6,801 nt of DNA, taken from the NCBI GenBank assembly GCA_028698975.1, contig JAQVVK010000115.1:1-6801 (forward strand), read 5' to 3'. This stretch comes from Victivallaceae bacterium (lineage in GTDB: Bacteria > Verrucomicrobiota > Lentisphaeria > Victivallales > Victivallaceae). Below are positions 1-6,580 of the stretch, one piece after another. Under the pieces are notes generated by a model that saw nothing but the letters and a program-made list of their open reading frames with translations, was not told the origin of the DNA and did not search any database. The translations under genes and the position numbers were made by a program. Numbering within the stretch: the first letter of the stretch is position 1; each line of letters opens with the position of its first letter.

Positions 1-1681
1 AACCCGGGTGACCGCCGAAACTCTCTTCGTAGCAGCGTTCGACCCAGTAGTTGTCCTGCGGCTTCTGAAGCTGGCGGCTCTTGTCGGTGTCGTACAGGCC
101 GGCCGCACGCTTGGTGCGGAAGCCTTCTTCGTGGGTGATCGGCTGTCCGCCGCCGGCGACGCAGCCGCCGGGGCAGGCCATCACTTCAACGAAGTCATAG
201 CTGGCGCGTCCGGCCTTCATGTCTTCGATGATGGCGCGGGCGTTGGCCAAGCCGTGGACAATGGCAATGCGCAGTTTCTTGCCGGCGACTTCCAGCTCGG
301 CGGTCTTGCGCGGAGCCAGCCCGCGAGTGGCGCGGAAGTCGAGGTTGGTCAACGTTTCGCCGGAGACCTTTTCGACCGCGAAACGCAGCGCGGCTTCCAT
401 TACACCGCCGGTCGCACCGAAGATCACGCCGCCGCCGGTCGAGAAACCGAGCGGCATGTCAAAGGCTTCCGGTTCGAGATTCTTTACGTCGATACCCATC
501 GACTCGATCATGGCGGCCAGTTCGCCGGTGGTGACGACGAAATCGACATCGGGGCGGCCGTCCACCTTGAATTTCGGCAGTTGGGCTTCGAATTTCTTGG
601 CCGTACAGGGCATGACCGATACCACCACCAGATTTTCCGGCTTGACGCCGAGCTTGCTCGGCAGCGTCTTACGGGCAACCGATCCGAAAATCTGCTGCGG
701 CGAACGGGTGCTCGACACGTTAGGCAGAAGTTCGGGGTAAAACGTTTCGACGAACTTCACCCAGCCCGGGCAGCAGCTGGTAAACATCGGCAGCGCACCG
801 CCGTCTCCGCCGAGGCGGCCGATGAACTCGGTCGCTTCTTCGAAGATCGTCATATCCGCCGAGAAACAGGTGTCGTAAACATAGTCGAAACCCATCAACT
901 TGAGGGCGGCGACCATCTTGCGGGCCATGTTTTCTCCGGTCGGGAAACCAAAGCGTTCACCGAGAGCGACGCGCACCGCCGGAGCAACCTGTACCACGAC
1001 GGTCTTTTCCGGGTCGTAAATGGCACTCCACACCTTGTCGGCGTCGGACTTGGCCACAATGGCACCGGTCGGGCAGACCTGCGCGCACTGACCGCAGTTT
1101 ACGCACTCGACACCGGCCAATTCCTGATCGAAAGCCGGCACGACGCGGGCGTTGGAGCCGCGGGCGGCGAAATCCAGCGCGCCGACCGACTGGACTTCGG
1201 AGCAGACACGCACGCAGTCGCCGCAGAGCACGCACTTGTTGGGGTCGCGCACCAGCGACGGGCTGGAGTCGTCGATCGGCAGATTTTTCTGCGTCTGTTT
1301 ATAGCGGACTTCCTTGACGCCCAGTTTGCGGGCGAGATCCTGAAGCGTACAAGTCGCGCTGCGCTGACAGGTCGGGCACTCGCGCTTGTGGCTGGCCAAA
1401 AGCAGCTCGACGTTGATCTTGCGCATGGCGCGGATCGCCTTGGTGTCGGTGTGTACCACCATGCCGGAAACCGGCGCGGTGGAGCAGCTGGCCATGATGC
1501 CTTTGCCCTCGACTTCGACCAGGCAGAGACGGCATGCGCCGTATATGGAGAGTTCCGAGTGGTAGCAGAACGTCGGTATATCGATACCAGCCTTGCGGAT
1601 GACTTCAAGCAGGTTGCGTTCGCCGGCGATCTCAATGACCCGGTTATTTACCGTTATGGTATTTTTGACTTCTTCGCTCAT
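1..1681 (-). CDS. hydA: [FeFe]-hydrogenase catalytic subunit HydA (group A3/M3 type), 3' end cut off by the window
   Basis: This is the subunit that makes or oxidises H2, in the cytoplasm. Reading the minus strand from ATG at 1681 gives 560 codons without a stop up to the window edge. Domains in order: an N-terminal plant-type [2Fe-2S] domain (C39, C50, C53, C66); a His-ligated [4Fe-4S] site (H98, C102, C105, C111); two [4Fe-4S] ferredoxin motifs (C150/153/156/160 and C193/196/199/203); then the H-cluster domain. All three H-cluster signatures are intact: TSCCPGW at 301-307, MPCTAKKFE at 357-365 and MACPGGCVAGGGQP at 501-514, giving ligands C304, C359, C503 and C507. Residues matching the proton path of Clostridium pasteurianus CpI are also present (E282, E285, R289, C303, S323), so it looks active. 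By comparison with CpI only ~15-20 C-terminal residues are missing, although some HydABC-type HydA proteins carry an extra C-terminal Fe-S domain that could lie outside. A GGAG lies 11 nt before the start. It is the last visible gene of the operon, 28 nt after hydB. The family assignment is very secure; the NADH-linked role comes from the neighbours. Confidence 0.97.
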   Translation of the reverse strand, partial: MSEEVKNTITVNNRVIEIAGERNLLEVIRKAGIDIPTFCYHSELSIYGACRLCLVEVEGKGIMASCSTAPVSGMVVHTDTKAIRAMRKINVELLLASHKRECPTCQRSATCTLQDLARKLGVKEVRYKQTQKNLPIDDSSPSLVRDPNKCVLCGDCVRVCSEVQSVGALDFAARGSNARVVPAFDQELAGVECVNCGQCAQVCPTGAIVAKSDADKVWSAIYDPEKTVVVQVAPAVRVALGERFGFPTGENMARKMVAALKLMGFDYVYDTCFSADMTIFEEATEFIGRLGGDGGALPMFTSCCPGWVKFVETFYPELLPNVSSTRSPQQIFGSVARKTLPSKLGVKPENLVVVSVMPCTAKKFEAQLPKFKVDGRPDVDFVVTTGELAAMIESMGIDVKNLEPEAFDMPLGFSTGGGVIFGATGGVMEAALRFAVEKVSGETLTNLDFRATRGLAPRKTAELEVAGKKLRIAIVHGLANARAIIEDMKAGRASYDFVEVMACPGGCVAGGGQPITHEEGFRTKRAAGLYDTDKSRQLQKPQDNYWVERCYEESFGGHPG

Positions 1682-1709
1682 CTTAATTTATACTCCGAAT
1701 AATCTTACC

Positions 1710-3596
1710 TTAAAGACCCTTGACCGCGCCAAACTTGCAAGCAGTCTTGCAGGCTCCGCACTTGATGCACTTGGTTGCGTCGATCTTGTGCGGCTGCTTC
1801 ACCGTGCCGGAAATAGCTCCGACCGGGCACTTGCGGGCGCAGGCGGTACAACCCTTGCACAATGCCGGATCGATTTCCGGCTTGGCCAGTGCCTTGCACT
1901 CGCCGGTGGGGCAGTATTTGCCGAAAACGTGCGCTTCATACTCGGCGCGGAAGTGACGCAGCGTCGAGAGCACCGGGTTCGGCGCCGTCTTGCCGAGGCC
2001 GCAAAGCGAACCCATCTGCACCGCCTTGGCGGTTTCTTCAAGGAGTTCGAGCGTTTTACGGTCGGCACGGCCTTCGATGATGTCGTCGAGCAGGGCGAGC
2101 ATCTGCTTGGTGCCTTCGCGGCACGGCACGCACTTGCCGCAGGACTCGTTTTGAGTGAACTGCATGAAGAAGCGGGCGATCTTGACGATACAGGTCTGCT
2201 TGTTCATGACCACCAGACCGCCGGAACCGATCATGGCTCCCACCGTCTTGAGGGAATCAAAGTCAAGCGGCAGGTCGAGCATTTCCGGGGTAAGGCAACC
2301 GCCGGAGGGTCCGCCGATCTGCACCGCCTTGAAATCCTCGTCGGTGATCTTGCCGTTGTTGTCGGTGACGCCGCCGCCGATGTTGTAAACAACTTCACGC
2401 AGCGTGGTGCCAAACGGCACTTCGATCAAGCCGGTGTTGGCGACGTGGCCGGTCAGGGCAAACGTCTTGGTGCCGGGGGACTTCTCCGTGCCGACCTGAC
2501 GATACTGGGTCGCGCCGTCACGATAGATGCCGGGCAGCGACGCGAGGGTTTCGACGTTGTTGATGACCGTGGGCTTGCCCCAAAGTCCGCTCTGAGCCGG
2601 GAACGGCGGTTTCGGGCGGGGCATGCCGCGTTTGCCTTCGATGGAGGCGATGAGCGCGGTTTCTTCACCGCAGACGAATGCGCCCGCGCCTTCCATCACG
2701 TTGATGCGGAAGTTGAAGTCGGTGCCGAAAAGATTTTCGCCCAGCACCCCGATCGCCTCGGCGTCCTTGACGGCGGCGCGAATGCGTTCGACGGCGAGCG
2801 GATACTCGGCGCGTACATAGACATAACCCTCATCGGCTCCGATGGCGCGGGCGGCGATCATCATGCCTTCGAGTACGGCATGGGGGTTACCCTCCATTAC
2901 CGAGCGGTTCATAAAGGCTCCGGGGTCGCCCTCGTCGCCGTTGCATATGATGTATTTCTTGGGGCCGGGGCTGGCCAGAGTGAACTTCCACTTGAGACCG
3001 GTCGGGAACCCGCCGCCGCCGTGGCCGCGGAGGCCGGAGTCAAGCGCGGTCTGGCAGACCTGAGCCGGAGTCATTTCGGTGACCGCTTTGCGTGCGCCGA
3101 AATAACCGCCGCGGGCGATGTACTCGCGCACGCAGCCCGGTTCGATACGGCAGTTTGACATGATGATGCGTTTCTGCCGGGTGTAAAACGGGATCTCGGT
3201 GTCGCCTTTGCAGGGCTTGCCGGTATGCGGATCGGTGTAGAGCAACCGCTCGATGACGCGGCCGTTTTTGAGTGTTTCTTCGACGATTTCCGGCACATCG
3301 GCGGGTTTGACCCGGGTGTAGAGAATGTCGCCCGGCTCAATGTGAAGCAGCGGCCCCATCTGGCAGAAGCCCTGGCAACCCGACTTTGAAATGTAGGTGC
3401 CGGTGTGTTCTTCGCCCGGAGTCATTTCGATGGCAACGTCTTCGCCGGCCGCTTTGAGCGCGGCGGCGAGGGCGGCGCGCACTTCGAGCGAGCCGTTGGC
3501 GATACAGCCGGTGCCGCCGCACATAATGATCCGGCGTTTGAGCTTGGAGGCAGCCACCTTGTAGTCGGCTGCAATAGCTTCGAGATTGACGGTCAT
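1710..3596 (-). CDS. hydB: NADH-dependent hydrogenase flavoprotein subunit HydB (NuoF-like)
   Basis: This is the diaphorase subunit of the trimeric hydrogenase. It binds FMN and NAD(H) and passes electrons through Fe-S clusters towards HydA. The protein has 628 residues, the usual length for HydB/HndC. Domains in order: an N-terminal thioredoxin-like [2Fe-2S] domain (C26, C31, C74, C78); a NuoF core with the glycine-rich nucleotide/FMN stretch GHGGGGFPTG (191-200) and NGDEGDPGAFMNR (219-231); an SLBB-like segment around 375-450; the NuoF-type [4Fe-4S] site (C486, C489, C492 and C532); and a C-terminal pair of ferredoxin [4Fe-4S] motifs (C580/583/586/590 and C610/613/616/620). The N- and C-terminal additions separate it from plain complex I NuoF. 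Start choice: ATG at 3596 with a GAGG nine nt upstream, 31 nt after the hydC stop. The TAA stop is at 1712-1710. In characterised HydABC enzymes this subunit hosts the bifurcating flavin site; whether this one bifurcates cannot be read from sequence alone. Confidence 0.97.
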   Translation of the reverse strand: MTVNLEAIAADYKVAASKLKRRIIMCGGTGCIANGSLEVRAALAAALKAAGEDVAIEMTPGEEHTGTYISKSGCQGFCQMGPLLHIEPGDILYTRVKPADVPEIVEETLKNGRVIERLLYTDPHTGKPCKGDTEIPFYTRQKRIIMSNCRIEPGCVREYIARGGYFGARKAVTEMTPAQVCQTALDSGLRGHGGGGFPTGLKWKFTLASPGPKKYIICNGDEGDPGAFMNRSVMEGNPHAVLEGMMIAARAIGADEGYVYVRAEYPLAVERIRAAVKDAEAIGVLGENLFGTDFNFRINVMEGAGAFVCGEETALIASIEGKRGMPRPKPPFPAQSGLWGKPTVINNVETLASLPGIYRDGATQYRQVGTEKSPGTKTFALTGHVANTGLIEVPFGTTLREVVYNIGGGVTDNNGKITDEDFKAVQIGGPSGGCLTPEMLDLPLDFDSLKTVGAMIGSGGLVVMNKQTCIVKIARFFMQFTQNESCGKCVPCREGTKQMLALLDDIIEGRADRKTLELLEETAKAVQMGSLCGLGKTAPNPVLSTLRHFRAEYEAHVFGKYCPTGECKALAKPEIDPALCKGCTACARKCPVGAISGTVKQPHKIDATKCIKCGACKTACKFGAVKGL

Positions 3597-3627
3597 GATT
3601 ATAGTCCTCGGATTATTTAAATATGGA

Positions 3628-4140
3628 TTATTTGTTCTTCTTCTCTTCGGCGATGATGGCTTCGATCAATTCGGTCGCCTTGTCGGGCGAGCATTGGCCG
3701 TGGACTTCGTCGTCGAGTACCATCACCGGCGCGAGACCGCATGCACCGAGGCAGCTGACGGTCTCAATGGTGAACATCAGGTCGTCGGTCGTACGTTTTT
3801 CGGCGGAGAGGCCGAGCTTGGCGTAGAGCGCGGAAAGAATGCTGGTGGATTTCTTGACGTGGCAGGCGGTGCCGTCGCAGAGGCGGATGATGTGCTTGCC
3901 CTTGGGCTGAAGCGAAAAATGCGCATAAAAAGTGGCGACGCCGTAAACACGCGACGGCGGCAGCCCGATGCTGGTCGCAACGTAACTGATAACGTCCTTG
4001 GAGAGGTAGTTGTAGACGGCCTGCACCTCTTGAAGGATCGGAATAAGCTTGTCGGGAGAGTATCCGTACTTCTCCAGAATCCGGTTGACCGGGGCGAGAT
4101 GGTCGATCGTCGCCTGGGTGTGTTCGATGGTTTCCTGCAT
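3628..4140 (-). CDS. hydC: NuoE-like [2Fe-2S] subunit of the NADH-linked [FeFe]-hydrogenase (HydC/HndA)
   Basis: This small electron-transfer subunit partners the NuoF-like HydB. The protein has 170 residues, standard for the NuoE/HydC family: a helical N-terminal half (ILEKYGYSPDKLIPILQEVQ, residues 21-40, then the family motif YGVATFYAHF at 66-75) followed by a thioredoxin-fold domain binding one [2Fe-2S] cluster through C88, C93, C130 and C134 (C-x4-C and C-x3-C). Start choice: an open frame extends upstream into rex, but ATG at 4140 begins exactly where family members begin and has AAAGGG seven nt upstream, so the longer frame is rejected. The gene lies 38 nt after the rex stop and 31 nt before hydB, consistent with one transcript. 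A NuoE homologue could belong to a formate dehydrogenase or complex I, but direct linkage to hydB and hydA makes the hydrogenase role the best call. Confidence 0.96.
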   Translation of the reverse strand: MQETIEHTQATIDHLAPVNRILEKYGYSPDKLIPILQEVQAVYNYLSKDVISYVATSIGLPPSRVYGVATFYAHFSLQPKGKHIIRLCDGTACHVKKSTSILSALYAKLGLSAEKRTTDDLMFTIETVSCLGACGLAPVMVLDDEVHGQCSPDKATELIEAIIAEEKKNK

Positions 4141-4178
4141 TTTCTTTCCCTTTATTATGTTTAAGGTTCGTGATAAAT

Positions 4179-4835
4179 TTATTCTTCTTCGTCGTCGGTT
4201 TCCGCAAAGTGTCGGAGCCGTTTTACCGAGAGTAAAGCCAAGCCGCCGGCGATAACTTCGCGCTGTACGATCACATCGGCGGGGACTTTGAGCGCGACAT
4301 TGGCGAAATTCCAAATAGAACGGATGCCGCTTTTGACCATGATGTCGCAGATGTCCTGAGCCACGGCGGCCGGTACGCACAGGATGCCCATAGAAATCTT
4401 GTGGTTGCGCACAAATCCCTCAAGCTCAACCATATCGATCACCGGTCGTCCGCGCATTACGGTGCCGGCCTTGGCGGGGTCGCGGTCGAATGCCGCGATG
4501 ATGCTCAGGCCGTATTCCTCGAAGCCGTCATAACCGATGAGCGCGCTGCCGAGCGAACCTGCGCCGACCAGCACCGCTTTGGTCTCGACATTCCAGCCCA
4601 GAAATTCGCGGATAGCGGCAATCAGTTCGTCGATCTTGTAGCCGACGCCGGGTTGACCGGTGACGCCGGTTATGGAGAGGTCTTTTCGGACGACGATCTC
4701 GCCGATGTCCATATACCGGGCAAGCTCCGGGGTCGCGACAATAGAAGTGCCTTCCTTGCGCATTTCATTGAGCCGATACAGATAAGTCGGCAAACGCCGG
4801 ATGGTCGGCATTTTCTGGACTTTAACCCGTCCCAC
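4179..4835 (-). CDS. rex: Redox-sensing transcriptional repressor Rex
   Basis: Rex is a homodimeric DNA-binding protein that senses the NADH/NAD+ ratio. Family members bind operators when NAD+ dominates and release them when NADH rises, switching on fermentative and hydrogenase genes. The protein is 218 residues, the normal length. Residues 10-60 form the winged helix-turn-helix (TIRRLPTYLYRL at 11-22; recognition region VRKDLSITG at 49-57; wing QPGVGY at 61-66). Residues 86-120 hold the Rossmann NAD(H) site (VGAGSLGSAL at 90-99, acidic D117 at the end of the second strand). The C-terminal helix around 196-212 would be the domain-swapped dimer helix; the tail is acidic (DDEEE). Start choice: GTG at 4835 gives the usual ~10 residues before the helix-turn-helix, but its GGGGAG (4853-4848) sits 12 nt away, rather far. 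The in-frame ATG at 4811 leaves almost no N-terminal arm and has no clear ribosome site, so GTG is preferred with some doubt. It is the first gene of the operon and probably controls it, including itself. Confidence 0.95.
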   Translation of the reverse strand: MGRVKVQKMPTIRRLPTYLYRLNEMRKEGTSIVATPELARYMDIGEIVVRKDLSITGVTGQPGVGYKIDELIAAIREFLGWNVETKAVLVGAGSLGSALIGYDGFEEYGLSIIAAFDRDPAKAGTVMRGRPVIDMVELEGFVRNHKISMGILCVPAAVAQDICDIMVKSGIRSIWNFANVALKVPADVIVQREVIAGGLALLSVKRLRHFAETDDEEE

Positions 4836-4884
4836 GATGGCACAAAGCTCCCCGGTTGAATAGATATTTTTTTACTTATCCAAT

Positions 4885-4912
4885 AAAATACACTCGGAAA
4901 TAAGATTTTCAA
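4885..4912 (-). promoter_or_regulatory. Candidate promoter of the rex-hydCBA operon
   Basis: On the minus strand TTGAAA (4912-4907) is followed after 16 nt by TATTTT (4890-4885), a reasonable sigma-70-type promoter. It would start transcription near 4878, giving a ~40-nt leader before the rex GTG. The palindrome at 4918-4939 ends 5 bp upstream of the -35 box. Placement is consistent, but the surrounding DNA is AT-rich, so chance matches are possible. Confidence 0.5.
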
Positions 4913-4917
4913 GCGGG

Positions 4918-4939
4918 TTTAGATATTTATGTATCTAAA
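4918..4939. promoter_or_regulatory. Perfect 22-bp palindrome, candidate operator for the hydrogenase operon
   Basis: The sequence is TTTAGATA-N6-TATCTAAA with all eight arm positions matching. It lies just upstream of the candidate rex -35 box and 83 bp before the rex start. Size and dyad spacing suit a dimeric repressor such as Rex, but the arms do not match the widely reported Rex consensus (TTGTTAA-N4/6-TTAACAA type). A further copy of the half-site, TAGATATTT, occurs at 4861-4869, in the transcript leader. The palindrome is certain; its function is inferred. Confidence 0.5.
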
Positions 4940-4973
4940 TCTTTAAAAATTTATGGCGGGATGGATTTGAAGC

Positions 4974-4991
4974 AAAAAAGAGCGTTCCGCC
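4974..4991 (-). terminator. Weak terminator-like structure after the sigma factor gene
   Basis: Seven nt past the sigma gene stop on the minus strand, GGCG-GAA-CGCT can pair as three G-C pairs plus a G-U wobble, followed by C and six T residues. The position and T-run fit a Rho-independent terminator, but the stem is very short and read-through into rex is quite possible. Confidence 0.3.
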
Positions 4992-4997
4992 GGTGGG

Positions 4998-6395
4998 TTA
5001 CTCGGTCTGGACGCAGTCGTCAAGCATTTTTATTTTACCCGGCGAACGCAGATTTTCCAGAATCTTTGATTCGATCTGGCGAATCCTTTCGCGGGTAAGA
5101 TTAAACCGCCGGCTGACGCTCAGCAGGGGCATCGGCTGCTGGCCGAACAAGCCGAAACGCATAATGATGATCTGCTGATCGCGTTCCGGCAGAGTACGCA
5201 GCATCTCGTAAAGTTTGTCGTAAAGCATCTGCCTGGCGAATTCCTTGACCGGGCTGTTGGATGAATCGTCGACGATGAGGTCGGCGATGGTGCTGCCGTC
5301 GTCGCGGTTGGAGACCGGGGCTTGGAGCGAAATGGTCTGGCAGGCCATTTTACGGATCGCGCTCACCCTGGCGACCGGCAATTCGAGCATGGAGGCGATT
5401 TCCTCGACTTCGGGTTCCCGGCCGTTGGCCTGAAGAAAGCGTTGTTCGGCATTGTTGATCGCGCTTATGGCGTGTATCATGTGTACCGGTATGCGTATAA
5501 CGCGGGATTGCTCGGCGATGGCGCGCGAAATATTGTGCTTGATCCACCAGCTGGCATAGGTGCTGAACTGGTGGCCGAGTCTGAAGTCGAATTTTTCGAT
5601 AGCGCGCAGCAGGCCGAGGTTGCCTTCCTGAATAAGGTCGTTAAACGGCAGACCCCGGTTTCGGTATCGTTGTGCGATGCTGATGACGAGCCGCAGGTTT
5701 GATTCGATCATTTTCTGGCGCAAATCCTGAAGTCGTTCATAGACTTCTCCGAGTTCGCGCACCTGGCGGCATAGTTCGCTGAACCGCATCAGGAAGCGTT
5801 CTTCGAGCAGGGCGTGCCGTCTGGCGTCCACGTTTTGTCCGTTGAAATCGCGAATGTCGGCGAGATCCGATTGCCCGGCGATGCGGGTATAATCGGCTAC
5901 AATGAGAAAAAATTCGTCGAGTTGGTCGGCGGCTATGTCGAACCGGCCGAGGGTTTGGGCCAAAATCCGCCGTTGTTTGTCTCCGGTGCCGCTGGCGAAA
6001 GCCTTGGCCAGAGCATCGTGTTGCTCTTTAATTTCGTTGCGCCACAAGCCGAGTTGTTTTTTCAGTTCGGCGGGCGTGAGGTTTGAGTTGTTGAGGGATG
6101 ACAGTACGAAGAAGTCGGCGGGATCGTTGTTACCCGAGAGACACTCGTCGAGCAGTCGCACATGTTCACCTGCGACAAATCCGAACATATGGAAACGGCA
6201 GCGAAAATCCCGAGTGACATCCTCGATATCAGCGCTCAATTTGACTTGTTCGTCGCGAGGCAGGGGCGGGAGGTTTTTGATTTGCTGCAAATAGCTGGCC
6301 AGCGAGTCAGAAAAATCCGAGCTGCCAAAATCGTTAGACGGGGAAGTTTCGATAGCGTCCCAATCCTGCGACATATTGTTATTTTCTTCTGCCAT
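4998..6395 (-). CDS. Sigma-70 family RNA polymerase sigma factor (RpoD/RpoS-like, no region 1.1)
   Basis: This protein directs RNA polymerase to promoters. It has 465 residues. Region 1.2 is at about 30-60 (DSLASYLQQIKNLPPLP). A ~165-residue segment (61-225), predicted mostly helical and acidic, occupies the place of the non-conserved region of RpoD. Regions 2.1-2.4 span about 226-310, including NLRLVISIAQRYRNRGLPF, DLIQEGNLGLLRAIEKFD, the melting segment STYASWWIKHNISRAI and SRVIRIPVHM. Region 3 lies about 311-380, with the finger around ISLQAPV and its acidic tail (355-377). Region 4 lies about 395-455, with the -35-binding helix LTRERIRQIESK (433-444) fully typical. Region 1.1 is absent. 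Residues usually reading LEEIG before the last helix-turn-helix read LLSVS here (424-428), and the -10-recognition helix has H287 where E. coli RpoD has Q437. It could be the housekeeping sigma of this lineage or a group 2 alternative. Start ATG 6395 lacks a close Shine-Dalgarno; in-frame ATG 6374 is possible but no better. Confidence 0.93.
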   Translation of the reverse strand: MAEENNNMSQDWDAIETSPSNDFGSSDFSDSLASYLQQIKNLPPLPRDEQVKLSADIEDVTRDFRCRFHMFGFVAGEHVRLLDECLSGNNDPADFFVLSSLNNSNLTPAELKKQLGLWRNEIKEQHDALAKAFASGTGDKQRRILAQTLGRFDIAADQLDEFFLIVADYTRIAGQSDLADIRDFNGQNVDARRHALLEERFLMRFSELCRQVRELGEVYERLQDLRQKMIESNLRLVISIAQRYRNRGLPFNDLIQEGNLGLLRAIEKFDFRLGHQFSTYASWWIKHNISRAIAEQSRVIRIPVHMIHAISAINNAEQRFLQANGREPEVEEIASMLELPVARVSAIRKMACQTISLQAPVSNRDDGSTIADLIVDDSSNSPVKEFARQMLYDKLYEMLRTLPERDQQIIIMRFGLFGQQPMPLLSVSRRFNLTRERIRQIESKILENLRSPGKIKMLDDCVQTE

Positions 6396-6399
6396 AAAC

Positions 6400-6423
6400 C
6401 GCGTTTCCGCGAACGGATTCCTT
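6400..6423 (-). promoter_or_regulatory. Hairpin between a distant Shine-Dalgarno and the sigma factor start codon
   Basis: On the minus strand AAGGA (6423-6419) is followed by CGCG-GAAA-CGCG (6411-6400), a four-base-pair stem closed by a GNRA-type tetraloop, and then four bases before the ATG at 6395. The linear spacing from AAGGA to ATG is 23 nt, too long to work, but with the hairpin folded it shrinks to about 11 nt. The bases are visible; a role in translation control is inferred. Confidence 0.35.
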
Positions 6424-6468
6424 TTTGGACGAACAATAATTCATAACCTAAACAACTGTATATGGGGT

Positions 6469-6496
6469 AATGTAACTTTTTTTGAGAAATTTTCAA
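6469..6496 (-). promoter_or_regulatory. Candidate promoter of the sigma factor gene
   Basis: On the minus strand TTGAAA (6496-6491) is followed after 16 nt by TACATT (6474-6469). Transcription would begin near 6462, leaving a ~67-nt leader. It has the same -35 box and spacing as the candidate rex promoter. The tRNA gene is read divergently, so this 185-bp gap should hold both promoters. Confidence 0.45.
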
Positions 6497-6525
6497 AGCT
6501 ACTCTTGTATTTTTTCGAAAAATAG

Positions 6526-6554
6526 TTATGTTATGAGGGTGCACCGGATAAAAT
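6526..6554 (+). promoter_or_regulatory. Candidate promoter of tRNA-Ala
   Basis: TAAAAT at 6549-6554 matches five of six -10 positions and lies 26 nt before the tRNA 5' end, which would leave a short leader. The -35 at 17-nt spacing (TTATGT, 6526-6531) is poor. An alternative, TTGTAT (6505-6510) with TATGTT (6527-6532), also has 16-nt spacing. The choice between them is uncertain. Confidence 0.35.
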
Positions 6555-6580
6555 ATTAGAAAGTGCATCAAACCTTGAAT

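Noticed and set aside
8..1702. A 564-codon plus-strand open frame opposite hydA
   Set aside because: It is an antisense shadow: hydA on the other strand has every expected cofactor motif, while this frame has low-complexity Arg/Gly/Ala/His-rich composition caused by G/C-ending codons and no recognisable domain.
1593..3158. A 521-codon plus-strand open frame opposite hydB
   Set aside because: Same reason as the hydA shadow; hydB is complete and typical on the minus strand, and this frame has no plausible ribosome site or domain.
1..4140. Part of a complex I (nuo) operon
   Set aside because: hydC and hydB resemble NuoE and NuoF, but hydB has the N-terminal [2Fe-2S] and C-terminal 2x[4Fe-4S] additions and is followed by a true H-cluster protein instead of NuoG.
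3586..4164. A 192-codon plus-strand frame opposite hydC
   Set aside because: It spans the hydB-hydC junction antisense to a complete NuoE-like gene with all four cysteines; it resembles no protein family.
4141..4380. An upstream extension of the hydC reading frame into rex
   Set aside because: The extension overlaps rex in another frame and encodes no known domain; ATG 4140 has a good AAAGGG ribosome site and matches the family N-terminus.
4918..4939. Calling the palindrome a confirmed Rex box
   Set aside because: Placement fits, but the arms differ from the usual TTGTTAA-type consensus, so it is listed only as a candidate operator.
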